Below, in pieces: positions 24,517 through 36,301 of a DNA stretch of 64,000 nt. The position numbers and the translations under genes were made by a program. Position 1 is the stretch's first letter, and each line of letters starts with the position of its first letter. This stretch comes from Beaufortia kweichowensis (Eukaryota > Chordata > Actinopteri > Cypriniformes > Gastromyzontidae). The stretch lies in the NCBI GenBank assembly GCA_019155185.1, contig CM032800.1, forward strand, positions 18,063,956 to 18,127,955, in the 5' to 3' direction. The notes beneath the pieces were generated by a model that saw only the letters and a program-made list of their open reading frames with translations, was not told where the DNA came from and did no database searches.

Positions 24517-24570
24517 GCCCAGATGATGGGAATGATGACAGAGTACTATCACTACATCTTCACCACTCTG
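24517..24570 (+). CDS. grik3: Kainate receptor exon (probably exon 5): 18-residue ATD segment
   Basis: 54-nt phase-0 microexon reading AQMMGMMTEYYHYIFTTL. It sits between CTTCCTGCAG and GTAATT. The size matches the 54-nt exon conserved in kainate receptor genes. The GMMTEYYH core is invariant in the family. Confidence 0.95.
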
Positions 24571-25405
24571 GTAATTCAATCGCATTTCTTCTTGTGCTAC
24601 TCCCACTTTAGTTTTTGATCAATGGCTTTTAATCCTAGATGAACTTTAGATTCAGTCCGCAGTATCAATTCCACTCTAAAGCCGATCAAACGGTTTTAAT
24701 GGAGTTTCCGTCAGGCAGTGGTAAATGTTAGTCCTTCTTGAATCCACAGAACGTCTTTGTTGTTTTTGTGGAGGCTTTTCAAAGTCACTGACAAGTGATT
24801 GTCACCTTGAAAGATTGATGAAATACTGAATGAAGTATTAATGAGTTTAAATTTGAATCCTTAAAAATGTTTGGTTTTTTTTTTGGCTTTTTTGGATGTG
24901 ATAATGCCAACCCCACATTTCCACCGGCCTCTCGTGAACACGATGAGGCTCACTGAAGCTTAGACTTATTACACAACACACTATGAAAACCAATCAGCTG
25001 TGTGTTTTGCATTAAGTTATGATGATTTTGTAGCTTACATATATTGATATATGATGTTTTTATACATTATCACTCAGCCGCTTCAGAGGCATGCATGATT
25101 TCCATTTCCTTGGAAGGGAATGTTCTCCATACATCACTACTGGATTTACTGGCTTACAAAATACTAAAGATTTTAATTTTCTTAGTTAAAAAAATTTATT
25201 ATATTTTGATTAGCTGTGCCGACATAATAACGTTGATTATTACATCAGCTTAAGATCATGTAAAACTGTAAATTCATTTAAAATGACATTTGAATTGTAA
25301 TAACCCAATGAAATCTGTTTAATAATCAAACGAGTGTTAGATGTGTGAATGTCAAACATGTTTAATCATCGTGTAGTTGGGGCTAAATAAAAATGTTTGC
25401 TGTAT

Positions 25406-26542
25406 TTAAAGGGGTCATATTATGCCTTTTCACTTTATTAACTTTAGTTAGTGTGTAATGTTGCAGTTTGAGTATAAAAAAGATTTACTGCAAAGGGAGA
25501 TATTCTCTTTTTTAGAAATCACTTTTTAAGGACTACAGAAAATGACTGAATGGAACCCTTTATTTGCCGGGTTTACTATATCACAATCCTCAGGATCTGA
25601 AGAACCTTTGCCCCCAGGAATATACAGAAAATGGGCGTGGTTTTGTTGATAGAGAGCCGTTGTAGTAGAGTGTTGTTGTAATGACAATGAAAGACTTGAA
25701 TAAAGCAGTGCTCACTTTCTCTTCTGTCAGCCTCTGATTACTGCTGTTAGTTCTGATAATAACGATTCTCAGACATGCCCAAAAATCCCTTCTAGAACAT
25801 TATCATCCGCTGTGAAAGCTGTTCTGTGTAATACTTGGATATAGTGTGCATGCACATACATCCATAGTCCGAAAAGAAAACGGGATGGGAGACGCGCCCC
25901 AGCCAAAGTAGGAAAACACGTGCGCTCTAACAAAGAGTGAGGCTTACACATTGTCATGATTGTCCCTGTCCTTGTCTTGATCTGCTCCCCTGCCATCATT
26001 TGAACTCCATTTCTCATTATTCTTTGCAGTTCATCATTGTCATCATCTACACCTGTCTTTTTAACCCTCTTGTTAGTCTCTGTACACATAGCCCTAGTGT
26101 TCCTTGTGTCTTTTGTCAGTCGTTGTTTGTATGTTATGGATGTTTACCCTGTGTTCTTGTTTCTGTGATTCTCATTTCTTTGTTCATGTTTTGGATTATT
26201 TATAATAAAATTCTGCATTTGGATCCTCTGCCTTCATTACTCATGATAACACACATGTACATATTTCACACTGATATCTGTTAAGTGAGCATATGTGGTT
26301 GTAATCTGTTCACTGATGAGGTGAAATTGACGCCATTGTCACTGTTTATGTCTGATGACCAATCATAATAGACTGGGCCAGCTTGACCAATCAAAGCTCT
26401 TTGGAGGCGGGCACTTCATAGAGATGGAAAAAAACCAGAGCGTTTGGCAGAGTTTAGGAGATTGACACTGAATAATGTAAAATATGAGAAACTTTGTTCT
26501 ATTACACCTTAAAAAACAATATTAGGACATATGACCCCTTTA
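25406..26542. mobile_element. hAT-like non-autonomous DNA transposon (MITE)
   Basis: The left end TAAAGGGGTCATATTATGCC is inverted at the right end as ACATATGACCCCTTTA. This terminus type is common in non-autonomous fish hAT elements, by recollection. No transposase is present. A different sequence appears to be inserted around 25950-26255. Confidence 0.6.
25950..26255 (+). mobile_element. Possible 3' end of a retroposon nested in the MITE
   Basis: A block beginning near GTCATGATTGTCCC and ending TTTATAATAAAATTCTGC, then ATTTGGATCC, differs in composition from its host element. It resembles the 3' tail of RTE-like or SINE elements common in fish. No coding remnant is present. The assignment rests on appearance only. 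Confidence 0.35.
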
Positions 26543-26704
26543 ATCCAGCATTGCAGAAACTAGGCTAAGGATCTTCTGTAACCCACATGCTTTGGATGTG
26601 ACTTTAATAAATGCAGAAATAAAGTCTTATTTTATGCATTTTTAAATCAAAATGAGAAGAGAAGGAAATGTTCACAATGTTTAGTATTTCTTTCTGTTGG
26701 TATT

Positions 26705-28110
26705 GTAGTTCCCTTTTGAGGTAACTCAGCATCTGGTATGATGCTTTGGGAAATGCCTTCAGTGTGACTGGTGTCTCAAGTAAGGAATAATTGAAGATGG
26801 GTCATTTAATTATTAGATAATGCACACCTGAAAGAATCCTATTGGCCCAAGACAGCATCTAATGTGCGACACGAGAGTACGAAAGAGCACCTTGAGAGCA
26901 TGCCATCAGCTTTTTTGTCCTTAGGAGCCGCTTGTCTGACACACATATTGAAGCGTCATGGAGCCAGTTGCAAATAACATCAAGAAATGTGTGCCTCTGG
27001 GTCAGAAGTTTCTCACATCTGAGGACACGCATCACCTGTGTGTGATTTGCCTAGGTGAGAAGCATACGTGGCATTCAAGTGTGTGCATTTTGAGGGATTG
27101 TCACTGAAGAAGTTCCGCTTTTTTGTGGCTGTCTGCTCAGGGGAGTCTGGGTGGGCACCCTACGGGGTTCGCAGGTGGACTTAGCAGAGGAGTTCAAGAA
27201 AGATCTGTCAGCTAGCCTCTTGCTGCCGGCAAACCAGGAAATGCAGGATGTGGCTAGGGAAGACGATGTGAGTTAAACCTTCAGTCTCCTCATGTCTTTA
27301 CCAAGGGTGTGGTGGCTGCCCCGGCTCCCTTCAGGGAGGTCTTGAGGAACATTGTGGTTACAACAGTCAGGGTGGTGGATGGGGGCCCACTTGCATTGAT
27401 AAATCAATTGCCTGGAGTTGCTGCCTGCTCTGCTTGTCCTGAGGCATTTTCTACCTCTGGTCATCAAGCCTCACGGTGGTTGTCAATTTTACAACCTCTG
27501 CATGGAGCCGGTGTCAGCCTGCATCTTACAGGACACCAGCAGGTAAAAACCAGTAGCTGGGCCAAGTGGAGCAGCTAAACCACTAGGACTGATACTTGTG
27601 TAGTTTGACCCTATTCAGATGTGCCCTTGTGTCTAAGCTAGTGCTACGTAGTGATTTCCTGTGGTTGGTCCTGTGTTTTTACGTTCCCACAGGTGACTTA
27701 AGGAAACTAGTGTCTTTCCCTCTGTGGTCCTTATCCACCTCAAACATGTGCTTATATATTATTTAGTGATAACCATACTCAGCTATCTTTGTATGTGTTC
27801 TTCCCAGATGGTAAGACCATATGTTATGTCCATATGGGAGGTGCCTTACCTTAAAACACTGAAACGTTGTGATGTCACTAAGCATCTACTGGAGGCATGC
27901 TTAGTCTTGCACAGACAAGCTTTGCCCATCGTCAAGACACAGAACAACACTGTGGCACTTTATCGAGTGACTGGTGAAAAGGGAACGTCTTGATTATGAC
28001 TGTAACCAAGGTTCATTGGAGGGAACTCATGTCACAACGTGCCACTGAACTTCCATGAACCATTTTCCAGGCTCCATCAGACAACATGTGGTTACAGTCA
28101 TAACTGAGAC
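26705..28110 (+). mobile_element. Degraded DIRS-type retrotransposon fragment
   Basis: The left side (AGTTCCCTTTTGAGGTAACT, then GATGCTTTGGGAAATGCC and AGTGTGACTGGTG) and the right side (GAGTGACTGGTGAAAAGGGA, ACGTCTTGATTATGACTGTA, GGTTCATTGGAGGGAAC) match, as I remember them, the terminal repeats of fish DIRS1-like elements. A gag-like fragment lies between (26958-27070). No reverse transcriptase or recombinase motif can be read, so the interior is mostly deleted or decayed. Confidence 0.6.
26958..27111 (+). pseudogene. DIRS-like gag N-terminal fragment
   Basis: From the ATG at 26958 the frame reads MEPVANNIKKCVPLGQKF, then LTSEDTHHLCVICLGEKH and a degraded continuation ending at a stop. The C...CxxCLGxxH pattern is typical of the start of DIRS-family gag proteins in fish. 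Confidence 0.55.
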
Positions 28111-28340
28111 AATTTGCTTGAGACCAGCCATCCTTGTATATTTGGCAAATAATTTATTTCAGACTGTGGACAACAATTTGGAGTGGTTGAGGTAGGCATT
28201 CAAGATTTTATTTGTCACACACACAACTATATAAAGTATGCAGCTTGCAGTGAAATGAAATCTGGCCAACTGTGTAAAAATGTACTGTATAAGTATAAAT
28301 GTAATTAAATATGAAAAGTATATGTACATCTAAATATGTC

Positions 28341-28733
28341 TAAAGCCCTATTCACACGGGATTAGTCTATTCATTCTTTTTTCCCGCTCGTCTCGTGGCG
28401 TTCAGCTTTTTCTTTCTGCAGATTGTATCGTTGTACGGTGTACAGCGATATCCAGCACCCAAAATACACTTAAAACTTTGAAAAAACCTTGAAAATATGA
28501 TATACGACCGCCAAATGCTGACCAAATCACAGAGATGCCGATTTGCACAGGACTAATATTATCACAGAACCTCTGTGTTCGGCGAAATATGGGTCATTTG
28601 CGGGGGAATTTTTACTTTACAAATTACAGACATGGCCGATTCGCACGGGATTAAGATCACAGACAACCTCCGCAATTATTACAAATGACTAGAGGTCCCT
28701 AGATAATACTAATCCCGTGCGAATAGGGCTTAA
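28341..28733. mobile_element. MITE with about 25-bp terminal inverted repeats, inserted in the LINE 3' region
   Basis: The left terminus AAGCCCTATTCACACGGGAT pairs with the right terminus ATCCCGTGCGAATAGGGCTT. The whole is about 393 bp. The internal segment repeats the core GCACGGGATTAA near 28640 and contains other small palindromes. The flanks are TCTAAA and TTAAGA, so a TTAA-like target is possible but not proven. No coding capacity. Confidence 0.75.
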
Positions 28734-29549
28734 GATAAAAACTACTAAGTAGAAAACAAGAACATAATAATTTAATATTTACATCTGAAGGAGAGAGAAG
28801 AAATGAGAGTGTATGGAGAGGATGATATTGTCAGTAATTGTCATTATACAGTAAAGTGACAGGCATGAGAGTAAAGTGCAGTGTGCTATGTGCAGTGTAA
28901 GTAATGTGCAATTGTATAGTGTAGTGTGTTACTGGTAACATCACATGACTAGAGTCCTAAAGTGCAATGTGCAGACATATCCCAGTTGAGGAGTCTGATG
29001 GCCTGAAGAAAGGAGCTTATCCTGAGTCTTTTCTTTTTTGCCATCAGGTTACGAAAGTGTCTGCCAGGTTGCAGCAGGCAGAATAGTTACCGAGGTGGGT
29101 AGAGTCCTTGAAGACTTACAGTTCTGGATTTGGAACGTTTGGTGTATCTGCCATGCAGAAGGGGAGAGCACACCCAGAGATGTGTTCAGCTAGTCAAATT
29201 ACTCTCTGCAGGGCATACCATGATGAGATTCATTGAGTCAGTATAGTATCTATAGCTACAGTGTGGAAAGGTTATTGGATAGATCTTGAATTTCTATAGC
29301 AGTCTCAGGTGGTACAGTCACTGTCTGACTTTTTTCACTTGGGTTTGAATGCGAGTACAGGTCAGGTCCTCAGAGATGTGCACTCCAAGCTAAATGAAGC
29401 TACTCACTCTCTCTACTGGGGAACCATTTAACAAGAGTGGGGTCTATGTTTCTGCCTTGCTGCTGTCTTCTCCTGAAGTCAAAAACCAGCTTCTTGGTTT
29501 TACTGACATTGAAGGAGAGACAGTTCAAGTGGCACCATGATGATAGTTT

Positions 29550-30385
29550 CTCCACCTCATCACCTCGTTGTTGGAGATGATGCCCATCACTACTGCATCA
29601 TCATCACAACTTGATGATAGAGGTGAAGCTGTGGGAGGACACACAGTCATATGTATAGAGAGAGTAGAGCAGTGGACTCAGAACACAGCCCTGTGGTGCT
29701 CCTTGTTTGGTCAATTCTCACTACTTGGGGTCTGCCAGTGAGGAAATTCAGAACCTAGCCACAGAGGTGACCATTTAAACCCAGGTCCCTGAGCTTAGAT
29801 ATAATATTTTGGTGGACTACAGTCTATGAACAGCAGCCTCACATAGTTGCCCTTGTTACTGTCTGTGTGGGTGAGAGTGGCATGATGGATATGGGAGATG
29901 GAGTCTTCAGTCGACCTATTGGAGCAATTGGCAAACTGGAGTGGATCAATGTTATTTGGAATGGAGAAACAAATGGAGTTCTTGATGAGCATCTAAAAAG
30001 ACCTTCATGATAAGTGATGTGAGGGCAGCAGGTGGATAATCATTCAGGCATGAGGGCTTGTTGTATTTTGACACTGGAAAAATGACAGATTTTTTAAAAC
30101 ATATGGGGACTACTGACTGTGCAAGCGACTCATTAAAGATGAATGTAAACAAGCCAATCAGCTGATCTGTGTAGAATCTTATTACCCGACCAGGGATGCT
30201 GTCGGGTCCGGCTGCTTTTCTGGTGTTTACACGGGTTAAAGCCCCGCATACCTCATCCTTTGAGATGGTGATCGCTCACTCGTCACTGATGCAGCTGCTG
30301 CTTTCTGTGGAGCTCGTAGGCTGACTAAGTCGTGTAGAAGCCGGCGTTCAGTTCGTCGGCCAGAGAGGAGTCAGAATTTAATGAC
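29550..30385 (-). pseudogene. L2-like LINE reverse transcriptase remnant
   Basis: On the minus strand, several frames together read KAAGPDSIPGRVIRFYTDQL, LAQSVVPICFKKSVIFPVSK, NNIDPLQFANCSNRSTEDSI and SNKGNYVRLLFID, then a degraded core, then CDDDAVVMGIISNNE. In intact relatives these correspond to the RT fingers, the DPLQFAYR block, the FxDFSSAF active-site strand and the YADD-like box. The FxD strand reads LFIDCSPPKY and the catalytic box is altered. Several stops and shifts are present, so it is inactive. Confidence 0.75.
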
Positions 30386-30393
30386 TTCTCTTA

Positions 30394-31060
30394 TGCCTGG
30401 CTCACACTACAGGATTTTTTAAATCCTAACTGATTATGAAATCTGGTTGCAGCACACACATAAGGAGAATCTTACCCTCAAATCTTACACATGCACACAC
30501 TACAAGATTTGAAATTCTCTGAGCATCACACACTACAAGATGTTGTTAAGTGCCAGAGGGAGCGCATCACGTGATCTAGAGGAGACGCGGAAAAGCGGAT
30601 GTAAACGAAATGGATACTGTAGCGCGACAACTTGCTGTATCGATACTTATTGTTTGTATCATGTTGTTGCCACATCTCAACAAGTTGCTCCTCCATCTCT
30701 GCAGTCCAACGGGTACATACTACAGGTTTCGCGGTCGCCATTCCAAAATGTTCGTCACTTCCGTCTCCATGTAGACTTTTCTTATTGGCTATTGTGAATG
30801 TACTGACGTAATCATAGCCGTCATCATCCCGATTTAAAATCCTAAATATCAAACATGTTTGATATTAATCGGGGCGGCCCCAATTTTGTGCGAGCAGATC
30901 GGGAGGTGCAAGATTCGATCTGTGAATGCCTCACATTACGAGATAATCTGCGCCGAACATCGGGACCGATCGAGGTGCTCGACAAGATTTCTGCTCCGAT
31001 TCTCGGGAGAGGAAAATCGGGGCTAAATCGAGCTAAAAATCCTGTAGTGTGAGCCAGGCA
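30394..31060 (-). mobile_element. PIF/Harbinger-like non-autonomous transposon with TTA target duplication
   Basis: The termini TGCCTGGCTCACACTACAGG (30394) and CCTGTAGTGTGAGCCAGGCA (ending 31060) are perfect inverted repeats over at least 20 bp. They are flanked by TTA at 30391-30393 and 31061-31063, the three-base duplication typical of PIF/Harbinger. The interior is about 667 bp. It carries only a fragment of a Myb/MADF-like reading frame and no DDE nuclease. Confidence 0.8.
30594..30741 (-). pseudogene. Harbinger Myb/MADF-like protein, N-terminal fragment
   Basis: From an ATG at 30741-30739 the minus-strand frame reads MATAKPVVCTRWTAEMEEQL, then VEMWQQHDTNNKYRYSKLS. The W-T-x-E-x-E-x-x-LVEMW pattern is the first helix of the Myb/SANT- or MADF-type DNA-binding protein that Harbinger elements encode beside their transposase. 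Similarity ends after about 40 residues, so this looks like an internally deleted derivative. Confidence 0.6.
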
Positions 31061-33399
31061 TTAGAAGGCAGATCATGAGGGTGGAGTTAAAAGTGTGGGG
31101 TTGCACTCTCACTATGGAGGGTCCACCGCTCTTTGAGGTGCTCGGTAGATAAGAACTATCCAACTATGATGAGTTGTTTTATCATATTTGGCTCTTTGTT
31201 CTCACTTTCACTATACATTAGGTGGTTTTTAGCTCTCCCTAGAGCTAGCTCCTATGAGACACCATTTTTGTGCTAGGATTTGCATTTAGGCAGCGGTCGA
31301 AGGGATGTTTTTCTGTCACCAACAGCGCACAAGTAGAGTATTACTGCTTAAGGTGATTGTGCTTTAACACAGCCACTCCATGTAGCATGGCATAGTTAGT
31401 GTTTTATTTCCTATTCTCAGCAAACCAGAGAAAGGTTTCATAAGCAACCAGAGACTGTTTTGGTAGTTTTTAAATGGTTATAATTGTGCTAAATTTAGGA
31501 GCATTTACATAGGTTGGGAACAGGCTCACTGACAATTATTCTAAATGTTGTTTTAGTTACAATATTTTATAAAATGGACATCATCAGACAATGTGTTTGT
31601 ATATTATGATTAAAATAGAAATGCTTTGCAATGAACCCTAATCCTAACCTACCACTTGGAAATCTACCATGTAATGCAGAAACTTGAGGTGAATAAATGT
31701 AGACGTTTGCAAAACAGCAGTTGTGACCACATGATATTTCTACATTTAACATAGCAGAAAAATAGCAAATAACTTATGTTGCTTCGAAAATTTTAAGTAG
31801 TACATACATGGGAGAGGTACTTCATATATATGGTACCTTTTTATGCCACTAAAGCACCATTTTTATAAGAGTGTATGTATTTGAGTTAAACTGTGGTGAT
31901 ATAAAGAAAAACTGTACATTTATCATAAATCATTCTCTTACAAGAAATTACAAATAAATTTTTATTGATTTATTTAAACCGGTCAAGATTCCAATATGTC
32001 TCAGACAGTAAACATTTCTCACAGCTTACTAGCTCAAGTATGAATGCACCCGTCATATTATTGCTGTTAGAATAGTCAATTGATTAAAAGTTGTATTGAA
32101 ATGATGATCTTCTGGAAGTTGAATAAATCCTTAAATTGATATAACAAAAGTGGCTTTAGAAGTCAATGTATTGTTTCTTTCACTGACCGTAAGCCTAACA
32201 GCGATGTTATCCTGGCTCCTGTGACAGTATGTGTGGCTTTACACTGAATGAATAGGTTTCAGAGATTACTGGTATCAATTGGTCACGGGCCCCATGAATT
32301 TAACTGGCTGTCCAGGTCTTAAACAGGTCTCGTCATGCGCTGTATGTCGAACATTTTCAATGAATGCAGATTATTCTGCTGTTGGGAAATGAACAAATGC
32401 TATCAAGTATTATGTGACACATGATGTTATTCTCCCCATACGGTGATAAGGAAAATAAATAATTAGCCATTAGTTCAATTCAATTTTTTCTGCAAGGATC
32501 CAAATGAAAATACATCCAGGGCATTTTAGCATGGATGCCACTCTTACAAAAAATAGAAAAAAGCAGCCGTAGACTTCCATCTGACAAATGACATTTCAGC
32601 AGAAATCATTTATGTTCTGGTTAGATGAAATGTTTTTGAGGCCAGGCGGCTTCTGCGTGTGCATTTCTTCAAACTGTTTCAGCCCCACAGGGTGTTAATG
32701 AAATAGTCTATTATGTTTCTCGGCTGCTCCCATCTACCCGACATGTTATCATGTAGGATGGCAAAACCATTGTAAGAATAACAGCACGCCTCTACTGTTG
32801 CTGTGTGTTGTTCTCCAGCATTCATTAGCCTCAGCAGATTACAGGAAGATCTTTCAAGGAACGCTGGCTCGCACATGCTGCCATTCATTCTCCGTGAGAT
32901 AGCCGTGCCATCTCGCTCTGACCCTAACAGAAAAGATCTTACACTTCATCTTAATGCCATTTTACACGCCAGCAATTTCATTTTCAGAGGATTTGTTCGC
33001 ACATCATTGCATTGAAAACGTGAAATTCCCAGACATTGTGATAGATTTTGCATTCAGAGCCGCCTGAAGCGCTTACGGTTCGATTCGCCAGATAGGAGCA
33101 ATGAACGCTGGATTACAGAGGAAAATATCGTTTGGTTCGGACTCCAGCCTCACTGTCTATGATATGGTACGCGCTGGCACGGAGCTGTACGTCCTACTAT
33201 GCTTCATCTGGCTGTAGCCAGGCGGCCTGGGTAAAGCACGGTATTATACTAATCTCTTTTCTTTTTCCTCTGTCTGTCGTCTTTTCACCCTGCTCTCTAG
33301 CTCCTGGAACAAAGAGACGAGAAGCATCTCACCCAGCAACAGTGAAGCCTTATTCAGACTGGTTAAACGAGATCTCCCTCTCTGTGTCTCTGCTTTTAG
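31061..33399 (+). other. Intronic sequence without recognised features
   Basis: AT-rich; a moderately GC-balanced block at about 32640-33120 could be conserved but carries no coding motif. The polypyrimidine-rich end leads to the acceptor of the next receptor exon. Confidence 0.6.
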
Positions 33400-33570
33400 G
33401 ATCTCATGGCCATAAACCTGGAGCCGTATCGCTTCTGTGGTGTCAATATGACCGGCTTCCGCATCCTGAATGTGGACAATCCTCAGGTTGCCTCCATTGT
33501 GGAGAAGTGGTCCCTTGAGAGACAGATTCCCCCAAAACCAGACTCCGGCCTCCTGGAGGGCATCATGACG
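33400..33570 (+). CDS. grik3: Kainate receptor exon (probably exon 6): amino-terminal domain
   Basis: 171 nt, phase 0 to 0. Encodes DLMAINLEPYRFCGVNMTGF, RILNVDNPQVASIVEKWSLE and RQIPPKPDSGLLEGIMT. RILNVDNP is GluK3-like. It is one codon shorter than the 174-nt mammalian exon; the difference falls in the RLQ.PP region. NMT is a potential glycosylation site. Acceptor GCTTTTAG, donor GTATGC. Confidence 0.94.
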
Positions 33571-36157
33571 GTATGCTGCTATTTTCTACATTACTATCAG
33601 CCCATAGCTCTGGAACTGACAGATCGGGAGTATATAATAACAATAATTATCATGAAAATATTTAAATGAAGTTTTGACCTTAGGTAATAGAAACCTATGG
33701 ACTGAATACACTGCCACTGGATTTCTTTACAGTTTAATATTATAATACCATAAAGACTGCTTTCAGTTGTATGGTTTCAGTCTATTTCACCGCAGTAAAA
33801 TACTCCCACGCAGAGCTTGACAGTTTCTGATGATTTGGTTGTAGTTGAGTACTGTTATTATGGCAGAAAGTGTGCTTTGAGTGCCACCATTTAATTGCTT
33901 CCTCTGAATGTGCCCGTGGTACATAAATATCAAGGTGTGCAGCCTTAAATGTCTTCATCCTCTGTACACCACTGAAAACAGCATATTACTTCAAGGCCCC
34001 CCTTATGTACATCAGATCTATGTAAGATTCAAGGTCTCTGAATAGAGAATGAGTTCAGAATCTTCTGATTAATATTAACATTACTATAGAAATGTCACTG
34101 TCATTTGAGCTGTGGCATTAAGCTTTCATAATGTTTCAAATATACTGTATATTTTACTGTCTGTAAATGATTTACGTGCTAAACAGCGCTAATTTTCTGC
34201 AGATGTGCACTAGTTACAGAGAGATTCAGGTGAGCAGATTGTCAGCAGCTTTGGCATTCTACCTCTATGGCTTGTCACTATATTCACACATTCTTGTTAG
34301 TTTGTTGACGTACAGCTGATTGAATGTGATATGAAAGCTGTACAGAAATCATTTGCCCAGTTGTAGAAGTGTCTTCCTCCTGAGGCTGTGATACGGAGTA
34401 ATGAATGATCCTCTACCCACCATGATGAATAGACCCACCAAGTTACAAATATTTCGACGTGAATATTTTAGATAAGCTCCAGTTACACTCGCCACTGATG
34501 TACCTCAGGTTAGTGTTATTGCATAGAGCTAATAAGACTCTATGTGGGACGTCTAGCTCCTGTCACAGCTATGTGAAAGAGCTGCTCAGATTGTCAGGTT
34601 CGATTTCTCTGTTTACTCTAGTTTTTCAAGCTTCTTAACACTGTGTAAATATCCGTAGCTCTCATATCGTAACAACTGTGTGGTGTAGTTAAAACAGGCC
34701 AGCAGCAAGGTCCTCTGAATAACTGCCCTTCCTCTTTCCTGTGGCTATGCAGTCTGCACATATTTGGAAGGACAAAGCTTGAGAGAACTTTTGCCCTTCA
34801 GGGCCCGATCTCTCCAGGATGTTGTCAGGATGTGTTAGAGGTACAGCAAACTTGCTTTGCGTATACTGTCTGTGTCTCTCGGCAATGCACACTGCTGCCT
34901 TGGTTTAGCTAAGGAGTGATTTCACTTTCCAGATGTGCAAGGAGAGGTAATGTGGTGAGCTGTGATGGAGGAACCACAACTTCATAGCTACCAGTTGTAA
35001 CAAGTACGGCAGTTTGACACGTTTCCTCTCACTTTCCTGACTTTTGTCTTTAAAAAAGGAAAGCTACTCTAGTGATATTAATAGTGATATTACTTCCCTA
35101 AAGAAGTCACAATGTAAACATTTTGTTGTGCTCAATTCCATTAGAATTTTGAATCAAATTAAGTCAAATTGAGCCCAGTTTAATGGTCTAAAGGCTGTCA
35201 ACTGCTCAGGTCATGCACTCCTCCTGCATGGAGACAAAAAGGTTTTTGAGGTTTTATAAAGGATTAAAAGAAAACGAGTGGATGGATTTTATCACAATAA
35301 AATCGTTTTGTAGACACAAAGCTAACACACATTTATGTTTAAACCTTAATAGTTCTACTTTAATAAAGTGCTATAATGACAGTCACTCGTCACTGTTTAT
35401 GTCCTGTGATGTTGGTTACATTATTATACAAAAGTAACAAATATTTGTTTATTACTTTACAATAAGAACTTAAACACACGCCCCGGTACTCGTCAAAGTT
35501 TTAGACCCCTAACATAAACCTTAATGCAACATTCAGTCATTCAGTCAAGTAAATTGTACATTGTACATAAAAACTGCTAGTTAAAAGTCTTAAGCGCATG
35601 TGTTAAGCACCGTGAAGTTCTATTTTATGTTAAGATTGTTTAAAGAATATTAATAATAATAGCACAACAATAATGGGGTAATGGCAATGTCAGGCAGGTA
35701 AGAGCAGGTCTAGAAGGAGTGTCATGATTGGTGGATAAAAGGCTCAATGCGATTGGCTAAACAGGATATCTACAAAAAAAAAGATATTTATGAATCTCAT
35801 TGTGACAGGAATGTCAACCCAAACACGTGTGGCGATTTGCAAATGCAGATTCAACAATCCATGAATACATAAACAGAATATATAAACAACGTTCACACAT
35901 TTTAATGGCAATTAATTGAAGAATTTAATGTGTGTATATATATTTGTGAACACATTTTAAGTTTATTTAGGTGAGATATATTTGTGTGAGCATTTGGAGA
36001 AATATTTGTGCCTATGCTTGTGTATTCATGAATTGGAATTTTAATCTGAATTTGGAAATGAAAATTGTGTTGTGTAAATGTATTATTTTTGAAAACAATT
36101 GTGTCTCCTTACTTCTGTTGTTTTCTGCTGACATATCACCCCCCCTGTTTATTCCAG
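33571..36157 (+). other. grik3: Intron
   Basis: 2587-bp phase-0 intron, AT-rich, with no recognised repeat family or gene. It ends CCCCCCTGTTTATTCCAG. Confidence 0.8.
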
Positions 36158-36301
36158 ACAGATGCTGCTCTGACGTACGACGCCGTCCACATCGTGTCGG
36201 TATCTTACCAACACGCTCCGCAGATGACTGTCAACTCACTGCAGTGTCACCGGCACAAGCCCTGGAGGTTCGGCGGACGCTTCATGAGCTTTATTAAGGA
36301 G
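36158..36301 (+). CDS. grik3: Kainate receptor exon (probably exon 7): amino-terminal domain
   Basis: 144 nt, phase 0 to 0. Encodes TDAALTYDAVHIVSVSYQHA, PQMTVNSLQCHRHKPWRFGG and RFMSFIKE. Only the GluK3 branch, in my recollection, has HIVSV.YQ.APQMTVNSLQC. The Cys in LQCHRHKPW is the conserved ATD cysteine. The donor is GTAATG. Confidence 0.96.

Larger units (their letters stand above)
28205..30390 (-). mobile_element. L2-like LINE, truncated, minus strand
   Basis: The 3' end (TTTATTTGTCACACACACAA on the + strand at about 28208, with CTTGCAGTGAAATG) resembles the tail of fish L2/CR1-type LINEs. Reverse transcriptase remnants lie at about 29550-30385 on the minus strand. A MITE sits in the 3' portion at 28341-28733. 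The 5' side ends at a Harbinger-like element, after which LINE homology is not clear. Confidence 0.72.
24571..33399 (+). other. grik3: Large repeat-filled intron
   Basis: 8829-bp phase-0 intron. It holds, in order, a hAT-like MITE (25406-26542), a DIRS relic (26705-28110), an L2-like LINE on the minus strand (28205-30390) carrying a MITE, and a Harbinger-like element (30394-31060). Sequence from 31100 to 33399 has no recognised feature. It ends TCTGCTTTTAG. Confidence 0.75.

Noticed and set aside
25769..26089. 106-codon minus-strand open frame
   Set aside because: It spans the junction of a MITE and an inserted retroposon-like sequence and has no family motif.
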